64,000 nucleotides of DNA, taken from NCBI GenBank assembly GCA_023653785.1, contig JAMKCH010011854.1:62001-126000 (forward strand), given 5' to 3'. Shown here in pieces: positions 14,455 through 26,195 of this stretch (the first letter of the stretch is position 1; every line of letters starts with the position of its first letter). The stretch is from Ophioderma brevispina (taxonomy: Eukaryota > Echinodermata > Ophiuroidea > Amphilepidida > Ophiodermatidae). The position numbers and the translations under genes are program-made. Below the pieces are notes generated by a model. That model saw only the letters and a list, made by a program, of their open reading frames with translations. It did no database searches and was not told where the DNA came from.

Positions 14455-15775
14455 TATTAATGCTATTGTCACACCTATTTTAAAGAAAATCTTCTCTTGA
14501 CCGAAATAAGCTAACACTTACCGGCACGTCTCAAATAATACCGTCTATTTTAAAATACATTGAAAATAAATAAACTGCTCCCAAACTATGTTAAAGACCA
14601 TAATTTATTTGAATTTTGAAACACTAAAATCAGCATATCATGCCAATTTTAGCACAGAAACAAGATTTTGCTTTCGAGACATGCATGTATAAGGTCGCTT
14701 TCAGAGATATTTCTACAACATCTGGCATGCAAAATGATGAGATTCTGTATCAGTGCTTTGAGAAAAGATTTGACAATAAAGGGAGTTTCCTCATTTTCAG
14801 AACGGAACTAATCACGTCAACATTGTAAGTTGTCATTTAGACCTTTTGCCCATTTTGCTTCTGAAACATTGCCTATCTACAGTTCTCCACAACACAAGAT
14901 AACGAAACTTGTTGATGCAGCTTTCGTTCATGGAAATTTTTCGACAGTGCTTGGTCCTACTCATATCCCATCTATTTCAAAGAAAATTTTCCCTTGGCTG
15001 ATGGAATAAGCTCAACAATTAATACCGGCTCATCTCTAATATATCATCTATCTAAAATACATTGAAAAACTAACTGCTTCAAGACTCTGTGAATATGTTA
15101 AATACCATTAATTATTTCAACCGCTACAATCATGATGTTTCGCCAATTTTAATAATTTTGATTCAAGCAATTGATAGGCATAAGGACATGTTTCATGTTA
15201 TGTTATGTTATCCTTTTTCTGTAGCGTTTGACACGCTTAATCATGAGATTCTGCATCAGTAATTTTCAAAGAGATTTAGCAGTCAAGGGACTGGTTTTCT
15301 GTGGTATGCCTTATATTTTTGTAGAAGGACAGCATTGTCAGCGCTGTCAGATTATTACGAAAGTGCTATCGAAGTCTCGTGATTATAGAGAACCTTTTCT
15401 TAGCCGAAATGAGGTAAACAATTACGACCCGTCTCTGATATATCATCTAAAACACATTGAAATATCATTGCTGACAAGACTCAGTGAATATATGTAAAAA
15501 AACATATTTTAATTGAACCGCTGCATTCAGCATATCATGCCGATTTTAGTACGGGAACAGTATTTCTTTGTGTACAGGATGGTTTTGCTTCAAGCATTTG
15601 ATGGGTACAAGGGCGCTTAATTTCAATGTTGTGTTAGACTTTCTGCAATGTTAAACATGCTTAACCACGAAAGTCTGCATCAGTGTTTTTTGAAGAGATT
15701 TGGCAATAAAGGGGCTTCTTTTCAGGGCTGTCCTCGTATTTTCATAGCAGGGCCAATAATGTGGCATTCCTGATG
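14455..15775 (+). mobile_element. Three tandem fragments of a LINE reverse transcriptase
   Basis: Three adjacent, mutually similar blocks at about 14455-14810, 14950-15340 and 15340-15775. Each carries the same slice of a non-LTR reverse transcriptase. The third begins with residues like LSRNEVNNYDPSL and HIEISLLTRLSEY, matching the NYRPVSNL and IEKVV..RL motifs. Next comes SAYHADFSTGT, matching QSAYR..HSTET. Blocks 2 and 3 then have a sequence like AFDTLNHEILHQ (VRLSAMLNMLNHE in the third), the start of the catalytic palm. All are broken by stops and frame shifts. The catalytic YADD motif is not present. Confidence 0.75.
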
Positions 15776-15789
15776 CCATATTCCTTCGG

Positions 15790-17335
15790 TGCGTTTTTTT
15801 TACTTTTTTTAAAATATGAAGTCAAATCTCGATTTATTCCAAGAAATATGTAAGTATCAGTTTTAAGGTGGCTTGAGGTACCGATATGAACGTAATTTTT
15901 GGCATAAATTCAGTTTCGATTATAAATTAAAAAATGTACAAGCACTAGAGACTTGTCTTATGATATAAAAATCATCATTTTATTCTAATTTTTGAAAGTA
16001 AATGAATAAATGCGGACAAAAATTCCGAAATATCGCCGTTTATGATATTCTTGGAAAGTATGACCTTTACCAAAATCCCGTCATTGTTTGAACCCATTGC
16101 GTTATTCACTTTCTGAAATGTATACTTTATATATCCTACATTGGTATTTTGAATAGTGTATGCCTTTGTGGCATACACTATTCCCTATACATGTTAACAT
16201 ACACACCATGAAATAACCATGCATTGTTAATTAACTTAACATAATTATACAGACTTGTTTTAAAGAAGCTTAAAGACTCAGAGATTTCTAAATATACCTT
16301 TTTGTGCTGTAATTAAAACTAGTCAACTAGAATTAAAGAACTGCTGAGAGGAAATAGGCCTTTAGTATAGCATAACAGTACCATTAGATAATGTGTATAA
16401 CAAAAATTCTGGAATTTTATTACAAAATTGTGATTTTCTGTAATTTATGAAAGACATCGATTTGAGCTTAGTTATTTCACACAGTGATTAGTAGGCCCTA
16501 TGTGGACAAACATTATGTTAAAAACACGATTTGTTAGAAAATTTAGGTCGCCATCCTCGGGATATCTCTGAGTCAGTCTCTAAGATAAATAATAGCTATT
16601 CATTTATCCGCTGGTTAATATGATTAATCACTGAATAGTACTTATGGAATCATTCACATTGGACCTGGCTAAGTAACGAAATTTATTATCCGATTAAAAG
16701 TGTGAAATCAGATAACCAGGTCATATTGTGAAATTACTAGTTGCTAGATTACTAGTTGTTGTTTTTTTGTTTGTTTTGTTTTTGCTTTATTTTTGGTTGG
16801 TTTGATTGTTTGTTCGTTCGTGTTTGTTTACTTGTTTTTGTTTGTTTGCTTGTGTGGTTTTATGTTGCTTTTTTTGTTTGTTTGTTTTGTTTTGTTTGTT
16901 TGCTGCTTGTTTGTTCGTTCGCTCATGCTTGTTTGTTTTGCGTATTGTTTAGGGTAGCTTTTGATTGTTTTTGTTTTGTCTTTGATTTGTTTTTGTTTGA
17001 TTTTCTTTTTCTTTTGTGGTATTGTAATTCGACTATGAATACTCATACGTTCCGCTAGAGTATGTAACAGAAATATTATTTTAACACTACTAATTATTTA
17101 GCAGCTCCTAACCTGGAACAAACAATACATGATAGTCAGTATTGTTTTTTGTTTCGGCAAGTTTAATAAGATATAATTAATTTATTTCTTGAACAAAACA
17201 TACTTTTTGTTCATATTTATGTTAATAATTGGCAGTTCTGTTGTTTTACGTGCTGTTCGCAAACGTCCTTAATAAATCTCCAAGAAATACGAGCAAAAAT
17301 ACAAAGCTTTTTGCCTGTACGTGTGTATAGGCAAA
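15790..17335. other. Intron 2, middle part
   Basis: AT-rich DNA with chance ORFs. It includes a GTTT-rich, strongly strand-asymmetric tract at about 16757-17010. No gene or transposon was recognised. Confidence 0.5.
16757..17010 (+). repeat. TTTG-rich low-complexity tract
   Basis: Degenerate tttg/ttcg tetranucleotide-like runs over 250 bases. The Phe/Cys/Val-rich ORF and its Lys/Gln/Thr-rich antisense are translations of this composition and not genes. Confidence 0.85.
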
Positions 17336-17341
17336 AAACAG

Positions 17342-18560
17342 TAATTAGGTTATACGCACGTATCAGGGAAAACGGAAAAGCAAAACAAACAAACATCGTG
17401 TCCCCGGATCCACACTAAACATCTCGTCCTCTGCTAAGTTTGTAGAAATTTAGGCATATAGGTGGATCAGCATAAAATACTTCAATGCTAGTTGTCATCC
17501 CAGATATGCCAGGGTTGTAATCAAAGCCTTATTTTTTTTTGGGGGGGGGGTCATGTTCATGTGATATTTGCAACTCTGTTATTTGTATTATAATGTTAAT
17601 GTTACATTATCAGTTGCACTTTTGTATTCTTTGGATCATCAGATTGAAACAGGATGATTTTAGAACTCGAATCATTATCACAAGCGTTCTTTTTGCTATC
17701 TTGTGAATATGAGTTTTAAAAAATCAACGAAAAACATTAGTGGGATCGTAACATAATATTAATACAAAATTCTGGGAATATTTGTAACAGATGCCATTTA
17801 ATGGGGATTATTTCGTTCAATGAACTTGAGCGAGGATGATTATTATTGTACGACCATGCGGTTAAGTGACTCATTTCATGCTCAAAATGTCTTGCCTGTT
17901 TTCATTTTAATGTCATGTATGTTATGCTATCATGTAATGGAAAAACACGCACACAATGTGAACAGATAAAGTATCAGATTTCAAAGTCGATTTATTGGAT
18001 ATCACTTTTCAGACGACGTGAGTGTTGAACCACTATTAAAGATTACTTACTGATATTATTTTCAAACTCTGATTTGTATTACACAATAAAAAGGTATTTA
18101 GAAAAAGTGGGATGCCGTATTTTTACAAACAGCATTAATTTGCTGTTATATCCATATGCTTTCTTTACACTAACAGAGTTTAGGGTCAAATTACAATAAT
18201 TACTTTCGAAACTTGGGACAATTGATTTTTAGAAGAACGCCCCCAATTTTCAAAAAGATTTGTGCACAGTTGTGTTGCAAATGTCTCTGAAACTACACCT
18301 GTATCAGAATGCTCCACATTTTGTATTTGTCATAGAACAAGGGCTCACAGTCACAAATATGATGGTTTTAGTTCAAGCAGTTAATGGGGATAAGGGCGCT
18401 GTTTCATGTTATGTTAGACTTTCTGCAATGTTTGACATGCTTAATCACGAGATTCGGCATCAGTAGTTTGATATTCAGACATAATGAAATGGACCCTTTA
18501 TGAAATCACTTCCACAAATTTGAAAACAATTTGCATGTTTGCATTCTGTAAAAATAGTAA
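17342..18560 (+). repeat. Tandem array copy 1 (~1.2 kb unit)
   Basis: First unit of a tandem array. It starts with aggttatacgcacgtatcag and is repeated from 18563 and again from 21672. Near its 3' end, 18340-18466 encodes a LINE reverse-transcriptase remnant (VRLSAMFDMLNHEIRHQ, like the LSAAFDTLNHEIL motif). The whole unit may therefore derive from a retroelement region related to 14.4-15.8 kb. Confidence 0.8.
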
Positions 18561-19257
18561 AAATTAGGTTATACGCACGTATCAGGGAAAACGGAAAAGC
18601 AAAACAAACAAACATCGTATCCTCTGATCCCACTAAACGCTCCGTCTTCTGCTAGAGATAGTAAATTTTAGGCATATAGATGTATCGGCATAAACGTTAC
18701 TACTACAAAACTAGTTGTCACTGTAGCCTTATTTTTTTTGTATTTTTTCTGTTATTTGCATTATAATATTAATTTTACATTATCTGTTGTAGTTTTGTAT
18801 TCTTTGGATCATCAGATTGAATCAGGATGATTCTGGAAATTGAATCATCATCACAACCGTTCTTTTTGCTATCTTGTGAATATTTAGTTTACAAATTAAT
18901 GAAAAAACATGAGTGGGATCGTAACATAATATTAATACAAAATTCTGGGAATGTTTGTAACAGATACCATTTAATGGGGATTATTTCGTTCAATGAACAT
19001 GAGCGAGGATGTTTATTATTGTACGACCATGCGGTTAAGTGACTCATTTCATGCTCAGAATGTCTTGCCTGTTTTCATTTCATTGTCGTATATACCATGC
19101 TACATGTAATGGGAAAAATACGCACACTATGTGAACAGATAAAGTATCAGATTTCGAAGTCGATTTATTGGATATCACTTTTGAGACGACGTGAGTGTTG
19201 AATCACTATTAAAGATTACTTACTGATATTATTTTCAAAGTCTTATTTGTATTACAC

Positions 19258-19295
<38 letters not shown>

Positions 19296-19595
19296 GACTT
19301 ATATAGCGCCTTTTACCATGTGCACAAGGCGCTGAGAAAAAGAGAAAAAGCAGGAATCCAGGAAAAAGATGAGATTTGAGATTGTTTTTAAACCTGTCAA
19401 GATGACAAAGTGTACGGACACTACTCGGCAGGTCATTCCAAAGGTGAGGACCTGCCACAGAAAAGGCACGATCGCCCGCTTGTTTTTTGGAACGAGGGAC
19501 CTCAAATGTAATAGCCAAATCCGACCGGAGACTGTATCTAGTCTTGTTGACACGTGAATGAAAATAAGAAGACAGATATCCCGGAGAACTAAAAT

Positions 19596-19718
<123 letters not shown>

Positions 19719-19828
19719 CTTCAAAATAAAACGCGCACATTTATTTTGCAGAACTTGGAGACGGTTAAGATGTTTTTTTATCTATACCATACAAGAGCGA
19801 GTTGCAATAATCCAGTTTCGATAATATT

Positions 19829-20823
19829 AGAGTGCGAACGATATAGTGGAGGAGCTAGGACCCAGGTCAAACATCATCGTTACCCCTCACTACAGAAAGG
19901 GTTTGACACCTTTGGTAGTTAGTATGGACCCTGGCAACGCTAGGTAGGTAGTACTCTCAAATTGTGGTGTCACTTTTTCAATAGGGGCCCAATTTAAGTG
20001 TACACAGGGGTCAAACTTTTTTAAAAATCTCCAGTCGTTGAAATGTATGCCTATTGTCCGTCTAGTCCTAAGGATTCCAAAAATGTATAGTTTGTACCCA
20101 CTATGACCAATGGTGTTGGAGGTATAAGGTAAAAAGGGCCTAAAATGGTAAAAAGGTCAATTCTATTGTACAGGGGTCCAAAATTGGAAGTTGGCTCCAA
20201 TTTTGTTGAAATGTAGTTAGAAGTTGTTCTCTAGCTTAATGAGTTAAAATAAGGAATAGTTTGTACCATCTGCAATGCATAGTACCCATGTTATGGGACA
20301 ATCGGTCATTAGGTCAACATACCCAATTGGTGTTGACCCCTTCTTTGACCCTATTCAATAAGTAAGCATTACCAAATACCAAACTATACCTTTACGGAGT
20401 CTTTCTTATTCCTCAGGCAATTAACTTGCAAGTATTAAAAATATAATCAGCATTAACTTTTAATGTGACCCCTGTACAAACTGAGATTGACCTTTTGTAC
20501 CATTTAGCCATGTTTACCATATAACTCCAAAACAATGGTCGTAGGTGGTACAAACTATAAATTTTTGGAATCCTTATTGATTAGATGGACCCAGATGGCA
20601 TACATTTCAACATGATTGGGGCATTTTAAAGTTGACCCTGTGTAAACTTAAATTGGCCCCTATTGAAAAAGTGAACCACAATTGAGAGTACTACCTACCT
20701 AGCATTGATTGTAGAGGGTCCATACTAACTACTAAAGCAGTGTCAACCTTTTCGTAGTGGGAGGGTGGGGTAAACGCAATAATTCCTTAAATAAGGCCCC
20801 TCTAGGATATTCTGCTCCTCCTC
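19829..20823. mobile_element. 995-bp foldback/TIR element inserted in the LINE
   Basis: Long diverged inverted repeats: the left arm from about 19850 (ggaggagc.. ctcacta.. actacctac on one strand) matches the reverse complement of the right arm ending near 20823. Shared words include the FR/'ggggtcaa' blocks around 20005 and 20635. It is flanked by TAATATT at 19822-19828 and 20824-20830, a likely target duplication. Removing it with one copy joins the LINE frame across HVSQY and SRLDY. No transposase ORF is present, so it is non-autonomous. Confidence 0.8.
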
Positions 20824-21399
20824 TAATATTGTGACACGTGTCTAGCATCAAGAAACTTACGGATACGATCGAGATTCCGCAACTGCCAATTTATGGAGCG
20901 GGATAAGTTTGAAATGTGCTCCGCCATGGTCATGGAGTGGTCAAAAATTACACCCAAGTTGCGAATGGAAGGTGAAGAGGGAATCTCATGACCATCCAGA
21001 TTAAGAGTAAAATGCTGCAAAAAAACTGTAGTGGTGGGGGGATGAAGCAACAAAAAATTCTGTTTTTCCTTGATTCAGCTTCAACCTATTTTTTAGCATC
21101 CAGGACTGTAAATCCTTGACACAGCAAGATAAATAAGAAGGCATTTAGAAAAACTGGGATGCCGCATTTTTACAAAACGCATTAATTTGCTGTTATATCC
21201 AAAATACATATGCTTTCTTTACACTAACGAAATTTAGGGTCAAATTACAATAATTACATTTGATTTTTAGAAGAACGCCCCCAATTTTCAAATTGTTGAG
21301 ATTTTTGCATAGTTGTGTTGTAAATGTCTCTTAAACTACACCTGTTATCAGTAATGCTCAAAATTTTGTATTTGTCATATATAGAACAATGGCTCACAG

Positions 21400-21553
21400 G
21401 GGTTGGTACATTTACTGCACCCACTTTGTCTGCTCCCAGTTGAATTCAGCAGCCTTGACGGAATAAAGTGCACGTGATACTGTACTTTATTCCGTCAAGG
21501 CTGCTGAATTCAACTGGGAGCAGACAAAGTGGGTGCAGTAAATGTACCAACCC
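21400..21553. mobile_element. Perfect foldback element, 70-bp arms
   Basis: Arms 21400-21469 and 21484-21553 are exact reverse complements of each other, separated by a 14-nt spacer. GCTCAC occurs at 21392-21397 and again just after the right arm (21555-21560), a possible target duplication. The perfect identity implies a young insertion or a conversion of the arms. Confidence 0.9.
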
Positions 21554-21671
21554 AGCTCACGAGATTCGGCATCAGTAGTTTGATATTTAGACATAATGAA
21601 ATGGACCCTTAATGAAATCACTTCCACAAATATGAAAACAATTTGGATGTTTACATTCGGTTAAAACAGAT

Positions 21672-22015
21672 AAATAGGTTATACGCACGTATCAGGTAAA
21701 GCGGAAAAGCAAAACAAACAAACATCGTATATCCCCGTATCCCACTAAACGCCTCGTCTTCTGCTAAAGATAGTAAAATTTTAGATATATATAGGCGTAT
21801 ATGCATAAACGTTACTACTACAATACTAGTTGTCATCATAGCCATTATTTTTTGTTCATGTGATATTTGCAACTTGTTATTTGCATTATAATATATATAT
21901 TAATGTTACATTATCTGTAACAGTTGTGGTTTTGTATTCTTTGGATCATCAGATTGAAACAGGATGATTCTGGAAATTGAATCATAATCACAACCTTTCT
22001 TTATGCTATCTAAAT
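21672..22015 (+). repeat. Tandem array copy 3, truncated
   Basis: Matches the first ~340 bases of copies 1 and 2 and ends abruptly near 22015, where similarity is lost. Confidence 0.8.
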
Positions 22016-22902
22016 TGCTGTTTTTCAGTGCAGAGTCCGGCTATTTTGGTTGTTTGTGATCGCACTATTATTTTCTATCTGTCTGCCTCTCTCTCTCTCT
22101 CTTTATATATATTTGATTTGTTTTGGAAAGTTTAGTTTGGTCGGTTTTTATGCGGTTTTTTTTTACTGCTTCGTACTACGATCTACCGTAGACGATTTTT
22201 TACCTTGCATATTGACATAGGGCAAGAGAAGGTATGATTGTATTATTCGTTCCTTCATCTCGCGTACATGTATGCCGTGATTATAATTTGCGTTCCAAAG
22301 TAATTGTTATCTCCTCTCAATTTCCCCAAAACTGAAGATGAGATTATTAATTTGAATTCGTCAGTGAATTCATTTAAATGTTAAAATAGTGCTTTATGGA
22401 TTATCCACGCAATAATTTCAAATCATCCTTAATATAAAAATAGGTTTTGTCGTTGTGTTGACAAAATTGCAACATTCCCATACTAAAGAAAACATATAAA
22501 TGCGATCTTTCGAAGCATGGTTTTATTATTGTAATTCATTTAGTTAATCATTTATATTCTACATACACATAATAAAATTTAATTTTATCTTTTTTTACAT
22601 TTAAATAAGTTATACCAACAATTCACACAGCATGATTAGAAACTTTAGATACAATATAAGAAGATGACTTCTATTGAGTTGACTTTACAGTTTACCAATC
22701 GAAGATGCCATATTTGAATATACAAAATTACATAATTTCAACATGCTTAACTATAAAACTGCCCTATATCCTAAGGCCTGTACAGTGCACCATCTGCTAA
22801 TGTATTGTCTCTATGTACTACAATAATTTAGCGATAGTTATATGTCATCTAAATAGTGATTTAAAACAAAATGTTTATTCTTTTTGCGTGTTATCATTAC
22901 AG
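22016..22902. other. Intron 2, 3' end
   Basis: AT-rich DNA with a short (CT)n stretch near 22087-22103; no gene or element was recognised before the exon 3 acceptor. Confidence 0.5.
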
Positions 22903-22965
22903 GTCCAAAAGGCGAGCAGGGCCCGAGGGGAGAAGAGGGCTCAGGGGGACCACCGGGTAGAGAAG
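22903..22965 (+). CDS. Exon 3: collagen Gly-X-Y exon
   Basis: 63-bp phase 1-1 exon between a TTACAG acceptor and a GTAATC donor. With the split Gly codon from exon 2 it reads GPKGEQGPRGEEG then SGGPPGREG, seven perfect Gly-X-Y triplets. Phase-1 borders splitting the Gly codon recur in all the later exons of the gene. Charged X/Y residues predominate, as is usual for short invertebrate membrane-collagen stalks. Confidence 0.9.
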
Positions 22966-24948
22966 GTAATCTCGTCTCTAACTGTGAAGTTTTATATTTC
23001 ATATTGGGTTTATGGTTTCTGGGAATCATTAAGGATACCCATGATTATTTATCATTACAATATTTTATGCAGCTTGTGGTGTTTTTAATTATTTCTTGGG
23101 CTCTGGTTTAGAGTAAATGCCATAAGAGGATCAGCAAATAAGTCGGATTTGGCTTTTAAATTTGCTGATATGCAATTAGTGCGGATATAATAATAATAAT
23201 AATAACAATGAAAAGTCTCCATTCTTTATTACAGATTTACGTAGAGTATGTGTAGGAAAAATTAATTTGACCATCTAAGGATCAGCACGAATTTTCTGTA
23301 GCACTATATTATCCACTTTTTCATCAAGCATCAATGGTTTCAGGGAAGGTGGTTTATACACTCACAAATACCTCGTCGTCCACAAAAGAGACACACGAAA
23401 TTAAAGGTGCGTGTTCCGATCGTCTTTGAAACCCCCCTGATTTACCGGAAGTATTGTGTCCCGCGTATTTTGAATATCAGAGGACGGCCCATATATTTTT
23501 CATTGCCGTCCTGAAATTTGAGCCCTCAAATCCATTTCATTCCAAAGATATAAACAAAAAACTGCAGTTTTAATGGTTAATCATTATATTTTTTTTATTT
23601 TTTTTATTCTTTTTGTATTTTTCAATGTGCATTATTAATTCTACCATCAAAACTCCCATACCAAGTAGAGAACACATAGACTAATCGGAATAACAAGCAC
23701 CTTTAAGGAAAAAACAAAACATTTCTTCACCTTTCCTCCTCCGAGACTGATGAGGTACCCTGATTGCAAAACAATCCTTTTCTTTAAACCAAATCGCAAA
23801 ACAAGCAAACAGGCCTAAAAGATAGCCGTAATAAATTTTGTAACAACCACTAAATTCCCGTACTTCCTTTTCCGAGAAAAACTGGTTAGTCAATGAAGAT
23901 TTGACTACCTGGTTCAAAATGATTGACTTGGTGCTAATGCTATTACATAACGTGGGTGTGTAGAAATTTTCCAGTCTCTGCTGAGGCCAATGTATTTTGC
24001 CAATGTCACCGCATATTTCAAAATAATCTATCATTCGATGAGTTCTTAAGGTGATACGTGCTTCAATAACAACTAAATGACAGATTTTGAGGCCTGCGAC
24101 CTTTGACTTGAATAAAGGAGAATTTTGGTATTAAATGATTTTTTCGAGATAATCGCATTTAACTTCCTTCAGTATGATAATCAATAAAATGATGTAGATT
24201 AGGACAAATAAAAAAAGTTTGTCTCAGACTAAGAAGATCGTGCACATTGCTTTAAAATTTGTTTTCGTGTACTATTTTTATGGCTTTTTACTCACTAGCT
24301 CACAAGAAGAAGTGGCTCACAAAAGCAACAAAAATAAAACTCGCATTTCATTTATCATTAGCATTTTTCCAAACTAAAAAAAAAATCGCGTTGCCTTTTT
24401 CCATATTTCATCTGAGATAAACGTTTTTGTTTATTTGGCCTTACATCTATTTAAAGCGTTTTCCACATGTAAAGTTTATTTCAAAACGGGTTTATATCCT
24501 TTAGATTTTTATGACTATTTCATTTTCTTCTTAATAATAATGTCAGATTTAATGTTTTATTATTCTCCCTTGTTGAATTATGTTTACAATAATGTTATAG
24601 TTTAATGCTAGTGTTAATGCTAGTGTTAATGCTAGTATTTAATGCTAGCGTTAATGCTAGTGTTAATGCTTGTGTTGATGTGTGGAGAGGGTGTGGATAT
24701 AGGTGGGTGAACGGGTGAGTGGGAGCAAGAGTGAGTGGAGTGTTTGGGGGAGATTGTGTGTAGATATATGAGTGTGGGATATGTGTCAAAATTATATTCA
24801 TTGAAAATTTACCCACACGTCCAGCTCATTTCCTCCAGCTGACGATTCTTAGTTTTCTTCTTCTTTTAAACGTTTTTTTTTTATATATTTAAAAATTTTA
24901 TATATTTTCAAATCTTCAGCTAATTTCCATGTGTTTATTTCACGATAG
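22966..24948. other. Intron 3
   Basis: Holds a 12-bp minisatellite (24604-24676) and otherwise AT-rich sequence with only chance ORFs. Confidence 0.6.
24604..24676 (+). repeat. 12-bp minisatellite
   Basis: About six copies of a gttaatgctagt-like unit, with one shorter variant. Confidence 0.85.
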
Positions 24949-25054
24949 GTGATAAGGGGCAACGTGGCGATCCTGGCAAGAATGGACGAGATGGGACAAA
25001 GGGACAAAGGACAAAAGGGAGACAGGGGCGTATACGGAGAAAAAGGAGACAGAG
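24949..25054 (+). CDS. Exon 4: collagen exon with a frame break
   Basis: Begins in phase 1 after GATAG and ends at GTATGG. The first part reads GDKGQRGDPGKNGRDGTKG, perfect Gly-X-Y. After about 25006, within a gacaaagg-type short repeat, the Gly-X-Y pattern moves to another frame and continues as GQKGDRGVYGEKGDR to the donor. The exon is 106 bp, two bases short of the 108 that would keep phase 1-1. A 2-base loss in the short repeat explains both facts. It is either a sequence/assembly error or a real frame-breaking mutation. Confidence 0.8.
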
Positions 25055-25229
25055 GTATGGAAATAAATTTTACCAATGATCTTTAACTTGGTGTACTATC
25101 CGGGCAAATTCCTTCAGAAAACAACATGTTACTTTATTTTTCTGGTATTTAATATGACGATCTCCACTGCATATAATTAATAACTTATCTATGTTACACC
25201 AAAGATTATCTTTGGTTATACTTATGAGG

Positions 25230-25421
25230 TTTAGAAAACCGGCTGCATGCACATGCAGATGCGGTAATGCAGTGAGAACGCCCATGCCCAGCTGTATTCA
25301 GGAATGTGACCGATATCGATCGAGTAAACTTTGAACTTATGCGATCACATTCTTGAACACATCTGGGCATGGGCGCTCTCACTGCATTACCGCATCTTGT
25401 GCATGCACCCGGTTTTCTAAA
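25230..25421. mobile_element. Foldback MITE-like element
   Basis: Arms of about 82 and 79 bases, beginning tttagaaaaccgg and ending in the reverse complement, with ~30 nt between them. Arm identity is high but not perfect; a few substitutions and a small indel are visible. It lies ~175 bases past exon 4, inside intron 4. Confidence 0.85.
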
Positions 25422-25611
25422 AAAAACCGGAGGGTATGCAGCGTTGCCATATTTTTCAATCATGTGCTTATTATCTGGCTCATAGTAAATGGGAAGGACC
25501 ACTTTGTGGTCACTCTATGGAATCACTGTGAATTTTGGGCTAACAAAGGTCAAAAGATCTGCATTCGATAATCCTAACTGAATCATCTTAAAATCCCTTT
25601 CTTTTTTCCAG

Positions 25612-25626
25612 AATCTTACTTGAAGG
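25612..25626 (+). CDS. Possible 15-bp microexon
   Basis: Five-codon, phase 1-1 candidate between a T-rich TTTTTTCCAG acceptor and a perfect GTGAGT donor. It would add E-S-Y-L-K between the GDR end of exon 4 and the GER start of exon 6, a short interruption of the Gly-X-Y run. Exon 4 can also splice straight to exon 6 in phase, so this exon could be optional. Good splice signals and phase are the only evidence. Confidence 0.4.
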
Positions 25627-25648
25627 GTGAGTAAAACGATTCAGTACT

Positions 25649-26195
25649 TGAATTTAAAGCAATAGCAGCACATTTTTTGAAGAGAGCCCCCATTTTTCCA
25701 CAAAATATGAGATTTTTGCACGATTGCATTGGTAACTGGCTAGTAAACTACTGTGAATGGCAAAGTTCGTACAAAACTATGTATCGCAAAAGAAGGAATT
25801 TCGTAATTATGATTATTAATATCGTATACTGATAATAATTCAGTCGCTGCTGTAAAGGTCCTTATAATTATAGCCAGGAAATAGCCCCATGTGCGTGTCT
25901 ACGCTCATCCATTAGTTGTTCCGTTGGTTCAGACAAGTTAAGTTACAGGTCATTTGCGTGAGGTGGCACTATTTTCACAATGGTCGGAAAGAAATGTGAC
26001 GTTTCCAGTTCCGCCGTTAAATTACAATCCGGCATCCCGATTCTAATTACAAAATCGATTCTTTTTATATGACAAATACGGACTTTTGAGCGTCACCATT
26101 CACAGTATAGTTTAATAGACAATTGCCAACACAACTCTGCAAAAAAAATCTCAAATTTTGAAAATGGAGGCGCTCTTACAAATGCTTTAATTTCT
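25649..26195. mobile_element. Foldback element, ~125-bp arms
   Basis: The left arm from about 25649 (aaagca.. gcccccattttt.. gagatttttgca.. actgtgaatgg) matches the reverse complement of about 26085-26195. The arm words also occur at 18233-18290 and 21272-21340 inside the tandem array, so this is a family with several copies here. Confidence 0.75.

Noticed and set aside
16756..17058. 100-codon Phe/Cys/Val-rich ORF resembling a membrane protein
   Set aside because: Composition follows the degenerate TTTG repeat; no start context and no family resemblance.
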